NCBI RefSeq assembly: GCF_014230145.1
Contig: NZ_JACHVC010000012.1
Location: forward strand, 749,001-813,000
Direction: 5' to 3'
Length of the DNA: 64,000 bases
From: Pelagicoccus albus
Lineage (GTDB): Bacteria > Verrucomicrobiota > Verrucomicrobiia > Opitutales > Opitutaceae
Every line of letters begins with the position of its first letter. The first letter of the stretch is position 1. Both the position numbers and the translations under genes were made by a program. Positions 9,297 to 17,676 of the stretch are shown here, in pieces. The notes below the pieces were generated by a model. It was not told the origin of the DNA. It ran no database searches and saw nothing but the letters and a program-made list of their open reading frames with translations.

Positions 9297-10397
9297 CTAC
9301 CAGTTCGAGACCGGCCCCTTCGGCACCTTAATCGCATCCTGGTTCTCCGGCACGCCGTGCGTAATAGACGAGTAGGGATCGACCGGACGGTACTTTTCCT
9401 GCAGCTCTCCGCTTTCGTCGCAAAACCGAAGCCGCCACTGCCGATAATCGGCCATGATTTCCTCAAAATGCTCCATGCTCGCAAGACGCACGGCCCGATC
9501 CTTGAAGAACTTGGAAGGTCCAAAACGTTTGGCATACCAGACTGCGACCTTTCGAAATTGGATGCAGCCTTTCAGTTCTCCATAGAATTCGATCATACGG
9601 GCCAAGTGCTCTCGCATCAATTCAACCCGCTGCTCGAAAGTGGGATCCGGCATTAGCTCGCCCGTATCGAGGTGGTGGCGAGTCTGCATGAAAATCCAAG
9701 GGTTGTAGAACGCGCCGCGGCCAATGCTCACTCCGTCGCATCCAGTCCGCTCCAGCATGATTCTGGCAGCCTCCGGGGTAGTCACATCCCCATTTCCTAT
9801 CACAGGAATCGTTTTCACCGCTTCCTTCACCTTTCGGATACCTTCGAGATCCACTCCGCCTGAGAATCCTTGAGCCCGTGTACGGCCATGGATAAAAATC
9901 GCCGAAACACCCACGTCCTCCAGCGTACGGGCCAAGTCGGGAGCGGTGATGTTTTCCGAATCCCAACCGAGTCGCATCTTAGCCGTTACGGGAATTTTGA
10001 CCGCCTCGATCATCCCTTTCACCAAATCGCGAGTCTTGTCCTGATCCTTCATCATGGAAGAACCGCTCCCGGTTTTGACCACCTTTTTGACCGGACAACC
10101 CATGTTGATGTCCACCGATTGGGCACCCTTCTCTTCAGCGATCACCGCAGCATCGCGCATCTCCTCTGGCACTCCGCCAAAAAGCTGTACCGCCATGGGC
10201 TGCTCGCGCACATCCGTAGCGATCATCTTGTAGGCGACCGCCCTTCCCTCCAGCAGCGAACGGGCATTGACCAAGTCAGTCGTCACCAGACCGAGCCCCC
10301 CGAGCGCCTTAACGGTAAGGCGAAACGGCAGATTCGTGTAGCCAGCCAAGGGCGACAGAAAGAGATTCGATTCGAGTTCTAGGCTTCCGATCTTCAT
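9297..10397 (-). CDS. dus: tRNA-dihydrouridine synthase
   Basis: FMN-dependent enzyme that reduces uridine to dihydrouridine in the tRNA D-loop. The N-terminal TIM-barrel start LFLSPLAGYTNLPFR is typical of the family. The catalytic cysteine lies in SVDINMGCPVKKVVKTGSG. Further family blocks are TAKMRLGWD, IFIHGRTRAQGF and PVIGNGDV, followed by GCDGVSIGRGAFYNPWIF. At 366 residues it is slightly longer than DusB. The subgroup looks closest to DusB but is not certain. It is a single gene, convergent with the cheA-like gene. Confidence 0.94.
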   Translation of the reverse strand: MKIGSLELESNLFLSPLAGYTNLPFRLTVKALGGLGLVTTDLVNARSLLEGRAVAYKMIATDVREQPMAVQLFGGVPEEMRDAAVIAEEKGAQSVDINMGCPVKKVVKTGSGSSMMKDQDKTRDLVKGMIEAVKIPVTAKMRLGWDSENITAPDLARTLEDVGVSAIFIHGRTRAQGFSGGVDLEGIRKVKEAVKTIPVIGNGDVTTPEAARIMLERTGCDGVSIGRGAFYNPWIFMQTRHHLDTGELMPDPTFEQRVELMREHLARMIEFYGELKGCIQFRKVAVWYAKRFGPSKFFKDRAVRLASMEHFEEIMADYRQWRLRFCDESGELQEKYRPVDPYSSITHGVPENQDAIKVPKGPVSNW

Positions 10398-10485
10398 TGC
10401 AATAGGAATCCCGTCACCAAACCGTCTCAGACATCGAGCACAAACCTATTCCGCGGTTTTGAGCTCTTAGGCAAAGGCAGGGGAA

Positions 10486-11415
10486 CTAGTGCAGCTCTAC
10501 GCCAAGCTGGGCCAAAGCGTCGCCCAAGGAAGGATCAGACGGGTGCCCGTTGTAGAGCACCGAACCGTCGCGGTCGATAAGTACCATGCGAGGGATGGAG
10601 TCTACCATGAGCAATCCGCTCAAATCGCCCCCATTGCGATCCAGTAGCCAGGGAACCGATTCCATTTCCTCGCGCTCGCGAACCTTTACCGCGCTCTCCA
10701 ATTGCTCGTTGCGGTCCGTATTAACTCCCGCCACGAAAATCCCCTGCTCGGAGAGCGAGCTTTGCTTTTCCTTCAGCTTCGGCATCAAGCGGATACAGGG
10801 ACCGCACCAGCTGGCCCAAAAATCGACGAGCATCGCCTTGTCGTCCCCCATCCACTCCGCTATGGTTTTGCTATCACCTTCCACATTGGCCAAAACCATG
10901 TCCATCGGCACTTTGAAGTCCGCCATCGCAGCCTGCTGAGCCGCCTCCATTTTCTGGCGGGCTAGAAGATCGCCAATCCCAAAAATGGAATTGAATCCGG
11001 GCGCCTTGGCGTAGGACTTGATCGCATACTCTTCGAACGCTTCCTTGTCGCCCGCTCTGTAGGCGGTCACACAACGCAAGGTATCAGCAAAGCCTGCTAG
11101 CTGCTCGGTAGAGTAGAAAGAACGGTCAACGCCGAACCGGAACTCATCGCCAACCGAGTCGATGCGTTCGATCAAATCTGGCATCATGGCGAGATCGCCA
11201 GTCGAGAGCATGCGTACAATCTCTGCTTCGAGTATCCAATCGCTAGGCATGCCGGCATCGATCGACTCCTGCAACGCAGCCTCGAAGTCTGCATCTTTAT
11301 CGCTCGCTGCAGCGACCAATTCATCATGCTCCGCTTCTCCGGCGAAGGCTGCGCTAAACAATAGGGTGACAGCCGCGAACAGGGTCGAGGCTCGCAATGA
11401 GTTGAACAAATTCAT
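10486..11415 (-). CDS. Exported thioredoxin-like (TlpA/ResA-type) protein
   Basis: A thiol-disulfide protein of about 309 residues. The ATG at 11415 opens a signal peptide (MNLFNSLRASTLFAAVTLLF, then SAAFA), so an upstream in-frame start is rejected. A helical, acidic region of about 150 residues follows that I cannot name. The C-terminal thioredoxin fold has LVDFWASWCGPCIRLMPKL with the redox pair CGPC and the cis-proline segment DSIPRMVLID. It probably acts in the periplasm as a reductant. It is divergent from recQ and about 90 bases upstream of dus on the same strand. Confidence 0.88.
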   Translation of the reverse strand: MNLFNSLRASTLFAAVTLLFSAAFAGEAEHDELVAAASDKDADFEAALQESIDAGMPSDWILEAEIVRMLSTGDLAMMPDLIERIDSVGDEFRFGVDRSFYSTEQLAGFADTLRCVTAYRAGDKEAFEEYAIKSYAKAPGFNSIFGIGDLLARQKMEAAQQAAMADFKVPMDMVLANVEGDSKTIAEWMGDDKAMLVDFWASWCGPCIRLMPKLKEKQSSLSEQGIFVAGVNTDRNEQLESAVKVREREEMESVPWLLDRNGGDLSGLLMVDSIPRMVLIDRDGSVLYNGHPSDPSLGDALAQLGVELH

Positions 11416-11558
11416 ACACGGACAACGCCCTACCCACCTTTCCGCATGCAAGCCAATTCTGCCGCAGGGCCGTTTCAACTTGCCCCAGCGCCATTGCGGC
11501 TTAGCCCTTTCGAACTCGTCTGTTCAAAAACTCAACGCCTCCCAAATTACTCAAACAG

Positions 11559-13409
11559 GTGCCTGCCCTTTCAAAAGATCGCGTCCATTCCACCCTAAAA
11601 AAATACTTTGGGCACGACTCCTTCCGCCCCTTGCAAGCGGATATTGTAGATGACGCCTTGCAGGGTCGCGACGTGTTTGCGCTCCTCCCCACAGGCGGCG
11701 GCAAGTCGCTTTGCTATCAATTGCCAGCGGTCCTATCGGAAGGACTAACCGTGGTCATCTCACCCTTGATCGCCTTGATGAAAGACCAGGTGGACGGCTT
11801 GACCGAAAACGGTATCTCCGCCACTTACCTGAATTCCTCGCTAGGCAAAAAAGAAGCCGCCCAACGCTACGCAAAACTATTTGCGGGAGACTACCAAGTT
11901 CTCTACGTCGCCCCCGAACGGCTGATGCTGGGAGGCTTTCTTGAAGACCTCAAGAAGTGGAAGGTCTGTCGCTTCGCAGTCGACGAGGCACACTGCATAT
12001 CCGAGTGGGGCCACGACTTCCGCCCGGAGTATCGGCAACTCGCGGAGCTACGACGTCGTTTTCCGGATACGCCATTCATGGCCCTCACCGCTACCGCCAC
12101 AGACCGGGTGCGAGAGGATATCGTCAAGCAACTTAAGCTCCGCCAACCGACCAACTATGTCGCTTCATTTAACCGGCCAAACCTGAGCTACCGGATCGAG
12201 CAGAAACAAGCGGTCTTTCGCCAAATCCTCAAATTCGTGCAAGCCCGCCCCTTTGACTCGGGCATCATCTACTGCTACTCGCGCAAAGCGACTGAACAAA
12301 CCGCAGACCGCTTGCGCCAAGAGGGAATCGAAGCCCTCCCCTATCATGCAGGTATGACGCCCTTGCAGAGAGCGAAAAACCAGGAGGCGTTTATCCGCGA
12401 CGAAGTCAAAGTCGTTTGCGCCACCATCGCCTTCGGGATGGGAATCGACAAACCGAATGTCCGCTACGTCATCCATCAAGACATTCCCAAGAACATCGAA
12501 GGTTACTATCAAGAAACCGGACGAGCTGGACGCGATGGGCTACCTTCCGAATGCGTCCTCTTCTTTTCTCCCGGAGACGTAGCCAAACAACTTAACTTCA
12601 TCGCCGAAAAAGAAGCGCAAGAGCGGGAAGTAGCCAAAGAGCAACTACGCCAGATGGTCAACTACGCGGAATCTTCCCGATGCCGCAGAGTCGAGCTGCT
12701 GGCCTACTTTTCTGAAGTCTGGACCGAGGAAAATTGCGGCAATTGCGACAACTGCAACCAGCCTAAAGAAACTTTCGACGGCACCATACCCGCCCAAAAA
12801 TTCATGTCCTGCATTTTCCGGGCAAGCCAAGTTTCGAGCTTTGGCGTCGGTATCAACCACATCGTGGATATATTGCTAGGTTCCCGAAACGAAAAGGTCC
12901 TCAAATGGGGGCACGACCGACTATCAACCTACAACATCGGGCAAGAACATAAGCGTGCCGAATGGCAAGCCTTCGGCCGAGAGCTCATTCGCAAGGAATA
13001 CGTCTTTCAAGATCCAGATGCATTTGGAGCGTTGAGCCTAACCAGCAAAGGAAAGTCCGCCCTGCGTGACCGCTCTCCCATTACGCTGACGAAATTACCC
13101 GTATCCGCGAACGCGCTACAGCGAGACCGCAATCGTTCAAAAGGTGGTATCGAGTGCAACGAAGACCTTTTCTCCATCCTCCGCAGCTTGCGCAAAGAGA
13201 TCGCCGACGAACAAGGAGTCCCTCCCTACATCGTCTTCTCTGATGTTACGCTACGAGAAATGGCACGCTATTTTCCCGCCAATGAAGACAAGCTCTCCGA
13301 GATATCGGGAGTCGGCTATAAGAAGTTGGACGCTTACGGGGAAGCTTTCCTCGAAGCGATCACCGAATTCATCATCGCCAACCCAGACGCCCCCGAAGAG
13401 TTTCGGTAA
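11559..13409 (+). CDS. recQ: ATP-dependent DNA helicase RecQ
   Basis: A 3'-5' DNA helicase for recombination and fork repair, 616 residues. Walker A is LLPTGGGKS (residues 42-50), Walker B is D142-E-A-H in the run DEAHCISEWGHDFRPEY. Later motifs include IIYCYSRKATEQ, AFGMGIDKPNVRYVIH and QETGRAGRDG. The RecQ zinc cysteines are CRRVELL and NCGNCDNC, followed by a winged-helix RQC region. A C-terminal HRDC domain (about 530-605) includes REMARYFPANEDKLSEISGVG. The start is GTG. All domains are intact. Confidence 0.96.
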   Translation: MPALSKDRVHSTLKKYFGHDSFRPLQADIVDDALQGRDVFALLPTGGGKSLCYQLPAVLSEGLTVVISPLIALMKDQVDGLTENGISATYLNSSLGKKEAAQRYAKLFAGDYQVLYVAPERLMLGGFLEDLKKWKVCRFAVDEAHCISEWGHDFRPEYRQLAELRRRFPDTPFMALTATATDRVREDIVKQLKLRQPTNYVASFNRPNLSYRIEQKQAVFRQILKFVQARPFDSGIIYCYSRKATEQTADRLRQEGIEALPYHAGMTPLQRAKNQEAFIRDEVKVVCATIAFGMGIDKPNVRYVIHQDIPKNIEGYYQETGRAGRDGLPSECVLFFSPGDVAKQLNFIAEKEAQEREVAKEQLRQMVNYAESSRCRRVELLAYFSEVWTEENCGNCDNCNQPKETFDGTIPAQKFMSCIFRASQVSSFGVGINHIVDILLGSRNEKVLKWGHDRLSTYNIGQEHKRAEWQAFGRELIRKEYVFQDPDAFGALSLTSKGKSALRDRSPITLTKLPVSANALQRDRNRSKGGIECNEDLFSILRSLRKEIADEQGVPPYIVFSDVTLREMARYFPANEDKLSEISGVGYKKLDAYGEAFLEAITEFIIANPDAPEEFR

Positions 13410-13524
13410 AATCGAACGATGTTCCGTGTCACGGATACACGAAGAGCAACGCTGAAAAGCTCTCTCAAACTCACCAAGAAATCTAAAGCGATCTACTTAA
13501 CACCAATTTCCAGAAGCTGGGCAT

Positions 13525-14262
13525 CTACTTCTTCAAAACCACCATTTTTCGTCGCTCGTAGTTTTTTCGACTTTCACCCCAAGCCCCGAAAAAGCCCATG
13601 AGCTTCTCCCAGTAAAGGCGGCAAATGGCATCTAAACCTTTCACTGGTCCAATCTTTTCTGGTTCCCAAGAGTGCGAATACAATTCGTGCGATTCGAAAC
13701 CAACCTCAAGTCCCACATCAATAATCTGCTTGGGCGGCATATCTCTCTCTGTAACATCGTAAAGCTCCCTCGCTTTTACAGATTCTTCCGCCTTCGCGTG
13801 CCCTGATGCGGGCTCGTGACAAACTAACACGCCACCCTGCTTCAAGGCTCGATAGGCACAGTCCAACGCAGCCCGATCATCAACCGCATGATGTAGAGAA
13901 TCATAGAAAACGGCTCCATCAAACTCCTCATAAAAACCAAGAGTTTCGTAATCTGACACGACAAACTCGAGCCTCTCGGCACCATATCGCTCCTTGTTGG
14001 CCCAAGCAATTTCGATCATATCCTCCGCAATATCAACGCCCACCACATCATAACCCGCTAGGCTCAAAAACGTGCTCGTCCAACCAGTTCCCACTCCCAG
14101 ATCTAGAATCCTCGCAGGAGCCGGTGGCAACAATGACATGATATTGTCCAAATGTATGAAATACATGCGACAATTCGAATCCGAAAAAGGCTTCCCCATC
14201 GCATGTATTCGCCCCTCTTCACCGAGTTTGTTCAGATAACTTCTCTCGCCTTCCTTTGACAC
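13525..14262 (-). CDS. SAM-dependent methyltransferase (class I)
   Basis: A 245-residue methyltransferase with the SAM-binding motif I ILDLGVGTGWTSTFLSLAGY, the acidic motif II residue in VVGVDIAEDMI, and motif IV FDGAVFYDSLHHAVDD. The fold is typical of small-molecule or lipid/quinone methyltransferases; the substrate is unknown. The start is a GTG at 14262 with only a weak upstream signal; M23 (MGKPFSDS) is an alternative. The gene looks more AT-rich than its neighbours by eye, which may point to later acquisition, but I could not measure this. Confidence 0.85.
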   Translation of the reverse strand: MSKEGERSYLNKLGEEGRIHAMGKPFSDSNCRMYFIHLDNIMSLLPPAPARILDLGVGTGWTSTFLSLAGYDVVGVDIAEDMIEIAWANKERYGAERLEFVVSDYETLGFYEEFDGAVFYDSLHHAVDDRAALDCAYRALKQGGVLVCHEPASGHAKAEESVKARELYDVTERDMPPKQIIDVGLEVGFESHELYSHSWEPEKIGPVKGLDAICRLYWEKLMGFFGAWGESRKNYERRKMVVLKK

Positions 14263-14338
14263 AATCCGAAACCACCGTTTTAACTTTCAACAAGCAATCT
14301 ACAATTCGCTATATTGTACTAAAATAAGGCTATCTCGA

Positions 14339-14617
14339 ATGCATCGATCCCCTCGTGTATCCATACTCTACTGCAGTCAGTGCAACTGGATGCTACGTGC
14401 CTCTTGGCTGGCCCAAGAGCTCTTGCACACTTTCGGACAGGACTTGGGCGAAGTCGCTCTGCAACCGGGTACGGGTGGAATCATGGAGATCCGTTTGGAC
14501 GAAGAACTTATATTCTCCCGAAAGGAAGTCGGGCGCTTTCCCGAATCTAAAGAACTAAAGCAGCTGATTCGCGACAGGATCGACCCAGAACGGTCACTCG
14601 GACACAGTGACCGGTAG
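14339..14617 (+). CDS. SelW/Rdx family thioredoxin-like protein (Cys form)
   Basis: A 92-residue member of the SelT/SelW/SelH family. The redox motif C12-S-Q-C15 (ILYCSQCNWMLRASWLAQEL) uses cysteine where selenoprotein W often has selenocysteine. Family blocks PGTGGIMEIRLDEELI, GRFPESKELKQLIRD and the ending DPERSLGHSD are all present, so it is full length. No TGA codon or SECIS-like need is implied. It probably acts as a small cytosolic thiol redox protein. It stands alone between the methyltransferase and the carbonic anhydrase. Confidence 0.9.
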   Translation: MHRSPRVSILYCSQCNWMLRASWLAQELLHTFGQDLGEVALQPGTGGIMEIRLDEELIFSRKEVGRFPESKELKQLIRDRIDPERSLGHSDR

Positions 14618-14762
14618 TCTATTGACTAACGACCGATCCGTCCGAGCCCCCCGCTCAAATCGGAGCAAAATCAATATTGCAAAGTCCCATAAATCGTTGA
14701 TTCCGTAAACTACTGGGGTGTTAACCCCAAAAAACACATATTACACCAAAGACAATAGCCCT

Positions 14763-15476
14763 ATGAGACAAACATCTATCCTAGCAATCGCAGCATCTCT
14801 CGTGTGCGCCACTTTGACCTTCGCAGACGATCATGCTACAGAAAACAAAAACCTGCCCGTCACCAAGGCTGAGCAGGACGCCCTCAATCCCGATAAGGTT
14901 CTCGAGGACCTTAAGGAGGGGAACGAAAGGTACAAGAACGGCAATCATACGGATCTGAACACCAAAGCACGTGTGAAGGCCGCCCAAAAAGGCCAGTTTC
15001 CTAAAGCCTACGTACTATCGTGTGTCGATTCGCGAGTACCCGTCGAAAGTATTTTCGATCAAGGGATTGGGGACATCTTCGTGGGGCGAGTTGCAGGAAA
15101 CGTAGAAAACGAAGACCAGCTCGGCTCCATGGAATACGCCGCTGCCGCCGCCGGAGTAAAACTCATCGTGGTGATGGGTCACGAGTCTTGCGGCGCAGTG
15201 AAAGGGGCCTGCGACGATGTCAGGCTAGGTAACTTGACTCTGCTGATAGAAAAAATAGCCCCGGCCGTGAATTCTGTAGAAGGCTATGAGGAACAAGAGA
15301 TGAGCTCAAAAAACAAGTCATTTGTATCGGAAGTTGTGCACACAAACGTAGAGCGGACGGTCCAAGACATCCGCGACCGTAGCCCCCTTCTGGCCAACAT
15401 GGAACTTGAAGGGAAAATCAAGATAATCGGAGCGTACTATTCCCTCAAGGACGGCTCGGTAACCTTTATGGAATAA
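14763..15476 (+). CDS. Exported beta-class carbonic anhydrase
   Basis: A zinc enzyme that interconverts CO2 and bicarbonate, about 237 residues. The start at 14763 gives a signal peptide (MRQTSILAIAASLVCATLTF, then AD), which places it in the periplasm; a longer in-frame start upstream would bury it. Zinc ligands and the Asp-Arg dyad are in LSCVDSRVPVE, and the His and second Cys are in GHESCGAVKGA. The block GDIFVGRVAGNV is typical. Beta enzymes are more often cytosolic, so export is notable. A small TGGGGT/ACCCCA hairpin lies at 14714-14729 in its leader, and a strong terminator follows the stop. Confidence 0.92.
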   Translation: MRQTSILAIAASLVCATLTFADDHATENKNLPVTKAEQDALNPDKVLEDLKEGNERYKNGNHTDLNTKARVKAAQKGQFPKAYVLSCVDSRVPVESIFDQGIGDIFVGRVAGNVENEDQLGSMEYAAAAAGVKLIVVMGHESCGAVKGACDDVRLGNLTLLIEKIAPAVNSVEGYEEQEMSSKNKSFVSEVVHTNVERTVQDIRDRSPLLANMELEGKIKIIGAYYSLKDGSVTFME

Positions 15477-15500
15477 CCTGCCAAGCAGTTCCTACGCAGC

Positions 15501-15540
15501 AAGGCACCCAGCATCAAAACTGTGGGTGCCTTTTTTGTTG
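15501..15540 (+). terminator. Intrinsic terminator after carbonic anhydrase
   Basis: AAGGCACCCA (15501-15510) pairs with TGGGTGCC plus TT (15523-15532), a 10-bp stem with T-run TTTTTTGTTG. It is 24 bases past the stop codon. Confidence 0.9.
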
Positions 15541-15555
15541 CCAAAGCATGAATGG

Positions 15556-15909
15556 CTATGAAACCAAAGAGCTCCAGATCGCCTCGTCGAATCCGCTCAC
15601 GCACCCTTTGTCAGTAGCCAAGAAAGGGCGTTTCACCAAGTTTCCGTTAGACTGCAGCAGCTCATACGCTTCCTCCACCTCAAGACTAGGCAGCTTGTCC
15701 TTAAGACCCAGGCTGCGATAATCCCCTCCGGACACATTGAATAGCTTTTTGAGATTAAACTCATGAGCGGCCAATGCTTCTTGAAGTTCAGTCTTGCTCG
15801 GAGAAATTTCCCTAATTGCGACTTCCTCGAAATCGACTCCCTTCCCTTCAAGCCACTTCTTCGCCTTGCGACAGCCGCTGCATCCCTTGTACATGTAAAG
15901 CTTAACCAT
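15556..15909 (-). CDS. ArsC/Spx-like thioredoxin-fold protein
   Basis: A 117-residue protein of the ArsC/Spx/MgsR family. It begins MVKLYMYKGCSGCRKAKKWL, with C10-x-x-C13 at the usual place, followed by EVAIREISPSKTELQ. The block KLFNVSGGDYRSLGLKD corresponds to the KLFNTSG region of Spx-like proteins, and LVKRPFLATDKG to the PIL/KRP loop. A frame extending upstream of 15909 lacks family similarity, so this ATG is preferred. It may be a glutaredoxin-dependent reductase or a redox regulator. Its start region overlaps the possible 5' end of the divergent phosphatase-like gene. Confidence 0.87.
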   Translation of the reverse strand: MVKLYMYKGCSGCRKAKKWLEGKGVDFEEVAIREISPSKTELQEALAAHEFNLKKLFNVSGGDYRSLGLKDKLPSLEVEEAYELLQSNGNLVKRPFLATDKGCVSGFDEAIWSSLVS

Positions 15910-15962
15910 TGCTCGAAAACAAAGGAGTGAAAACCGTCGCGAGCAATCCTCAAACTTTCCAG

Positions 15963-16976
15963 ATGAGCACTCAGATCGAAATCTTCCGCCAATTGCTTTG
16001 CAAATTGGGCCAAGAAATCCGCGATACCCTCTATCAACACCAACAACGGAATACGGAAGAGTTGTCGGCCATAGCAGCAAAGACCCAGGCCGACACCATC
16101 TACGAAATCGACAAGGTTAGCGAAGAGCTAATCCTGGCTTGGCTAAAAGAGAATTGGCCCGCACACAGTCCGGTACGGCTCATCATGGAAGGAATCGAGG
16201 ACGACCAGTTCGTGACCTTCCCAGCTAACGCTGAAAAGAACGAACTCCTCCACCAACTCATAATCGACCCCATCGACGGTACGCGAGGCCTCATGTACGA
16301 CAAACGACCTGCCTGGGCGCTGATTGGCCTCGCTCCCCACATCCTCGAAAGACAAGTCACCCTAGAGGATATCGAGGTAGCCGTCATGACAGAGCTTCCC
16401 ACCTCCAAACAATTCATATCCGAACAGCTGAGTGCCACACGCTTCAGTGACGGGGAGACCGCCTTTTACCGCGTATCCAAAAACCTAATTTCCAACGAGG
16501 AACACGAGGTCCCTCACCGGCTTTCCAAAGCCACCGACTTGAAGCATGGGTTCGCCTCCATAGCTAAATTCTTCCCGCAATGCAAAGCGGCTCTCGCGCA
16601 GTTCGAAGAGGAGCTCTACGCGGAGTTGACCCCCGAAAACGAAACCCAGGAAGCCCTCATTTTCGATGACCAGTACATTTCAACCGGAGGGCAACTCTAC
16701 GAGCTAATCGCCGGCCACGACAGGCTCGTTATCGACGTCCGACCGCTCGCCTTCGAAAAGGCAAATTTGCCGCTGGCCCTAAGCTGCCACCCCTACGACT
16801 TGTGTACCGCTCTAGTGGCAAAAGCAGCCGGGGTAGTGATCGAGCTGCCGGGTCAAGAAACGCTAGACATCCCACTGGATACGACCACTCCCGTGAGCTG
16901 GATCGCCTACGCCAACCCAATGCTAGCCGAAAAGATACGCCCCGTAGTCAGCCGGCTAATACAAAAGCACTTCTGA
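15963..16976 (+). CDS. Inositol-phosphatase superfamily (FIG) protein
   Basis: A 337-residue member of the Li+-sensitive phosphatase superfamily. The signature IIDPIDGTRGLMYDKRPAW carries the metal-binding DPIDGT, preceded by EGIEDDQF for the first acidic ligands. The C-terminal HPYDLCTALVAKAAGVVIE matches the WDxxAG region, with Tyr-Asp in place of Trp-Asp. It is longer than typical IMPases because of an insert in the middle. ATG at 15963 is chosen; a TTG at 15909 would overlap the divergent ArsC-like start. The 3' end overlaps the convergent pseudouridine synthase gene by 21 bases. Substrate unknown. Confidence 0.85.
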   Translation: MSTQIEIFRQLLCKLGQEIRDTLYQHQQRNTEELSAIAAKTQADTIYEIDKVSEELILAWLKENWPAHSPVRLIMEGIEDDQFVTFPANAEKNELLHQLIIDPIDGTRGLMYDKRPAWALIGLAPHILERQVTLEDIEVAVMTELPTSKQFISEQLSATRFSDGETAFYRVSKNLISNEEHEVPHRLSKATDLKHGFASIAKFFPQCKAALAQFEEELYAELTPENETQEALIFDDQYISTGGQLYELIAGHDRLVIDVRPLAFEKANLPLALSCHPYDLCTALVAKAAGVVIELPGQETLDIPLDTTTPVSWIAYANPMLAEKIRPVVSRLIQKHF

Positions 16977-17615
16977 GCCTCTGAGCGCCTCCGCCCAGAT
17001 CGAAGGTGGAGGAGCTTGGAAAGATAGAGGCTCGCCAGTTTCGGGATGCTTCATCTTGAGGGAGCGTCCATGTAAACCGAATAGCTTGTCTTCCCGTGGA
17101 CTTCCGTAAAAAGGATCACCCAAAATCGGGCAGCCTGCATGTTGAGCATGGAGCCTTAATTGATGAGTGCGTCCCGTTTTGAGCAACCCTCTCAAATACG
17201 AAATTCGATTGGAACCATCGATTCCCAAAACCTGAAAGGTACTGATCGCAGGTTTTCCACCTACATCTACATTGGCATGTCTCCCTTTGCCGACTGGAGC
17301 GATCCGAGTCTCCACTCGTTGAATACTCTTATCCCAGACACCATCCGCTAGCAGCCAGTACTCCTTACGAATCTGCCTGCCTTCAAATTGGACCGCCAGT
17401 TCCTTTGCTAGCCTTTTCCCTTTGCGCAAGACGACAACTCCACTGGTCAGACGATCAAGGCGATGACAGCACCATACTTGACGTCCCACTCGACTGGATA
17501 CCTCCTGCTCTAAATCGATCTCCCGATTGGCACCACCCTCGCACAGCATTCCAGAAGGCTTGTTCGCGACAACAAAACCTGCTGACTCATAGAGAATAAG
17601 AGATTGCTCGTCCAT
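16956..17615 (-). CDS. RluA-family pseudouridine synthase
   Basis: A 219-residue RNA pseudouridine synthase of the RluA/RsuA superfamily. The catalytic Asp lies in CCHRLDRLTSGVVVL, and the family block LLKTGRTHQLRLHAQHAGCP and ILGDPFYG follow. No S4 domain is present, so it resembles the short RluA/TruC-like group. The target RNA cannot be inferred. Its C-terminal coding end overlaps that of the convergent FIG-family gene (16956-16976). Confidence 0.92.
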   Translation of the reverse strand: MDEQSLILYESAGFVVANKPSGMLCEGGANREIDLEQEVSSRVGRQVWCCHRLDRLTSGVVVLRKGKRLAKELAVQFEGRQIRKEYWLLADGVWDKSIQRVETRIAPVGKGRHANVDVGGKPAISTFQVLGIDGSNRISYLRGLLKTGRTHQLRLHAQHAGCPILGDPFYGSPREDKLFGLHGRSLKMKHPETGEPLSFQAPPPSIWAEALRGSEVLLY

Positions 17616-17676
17616 GCAGTGTGAAGTGCATGCAAGGCATCCGAACCAGAATCCTCAATCGAATTCGATGAAGTGC

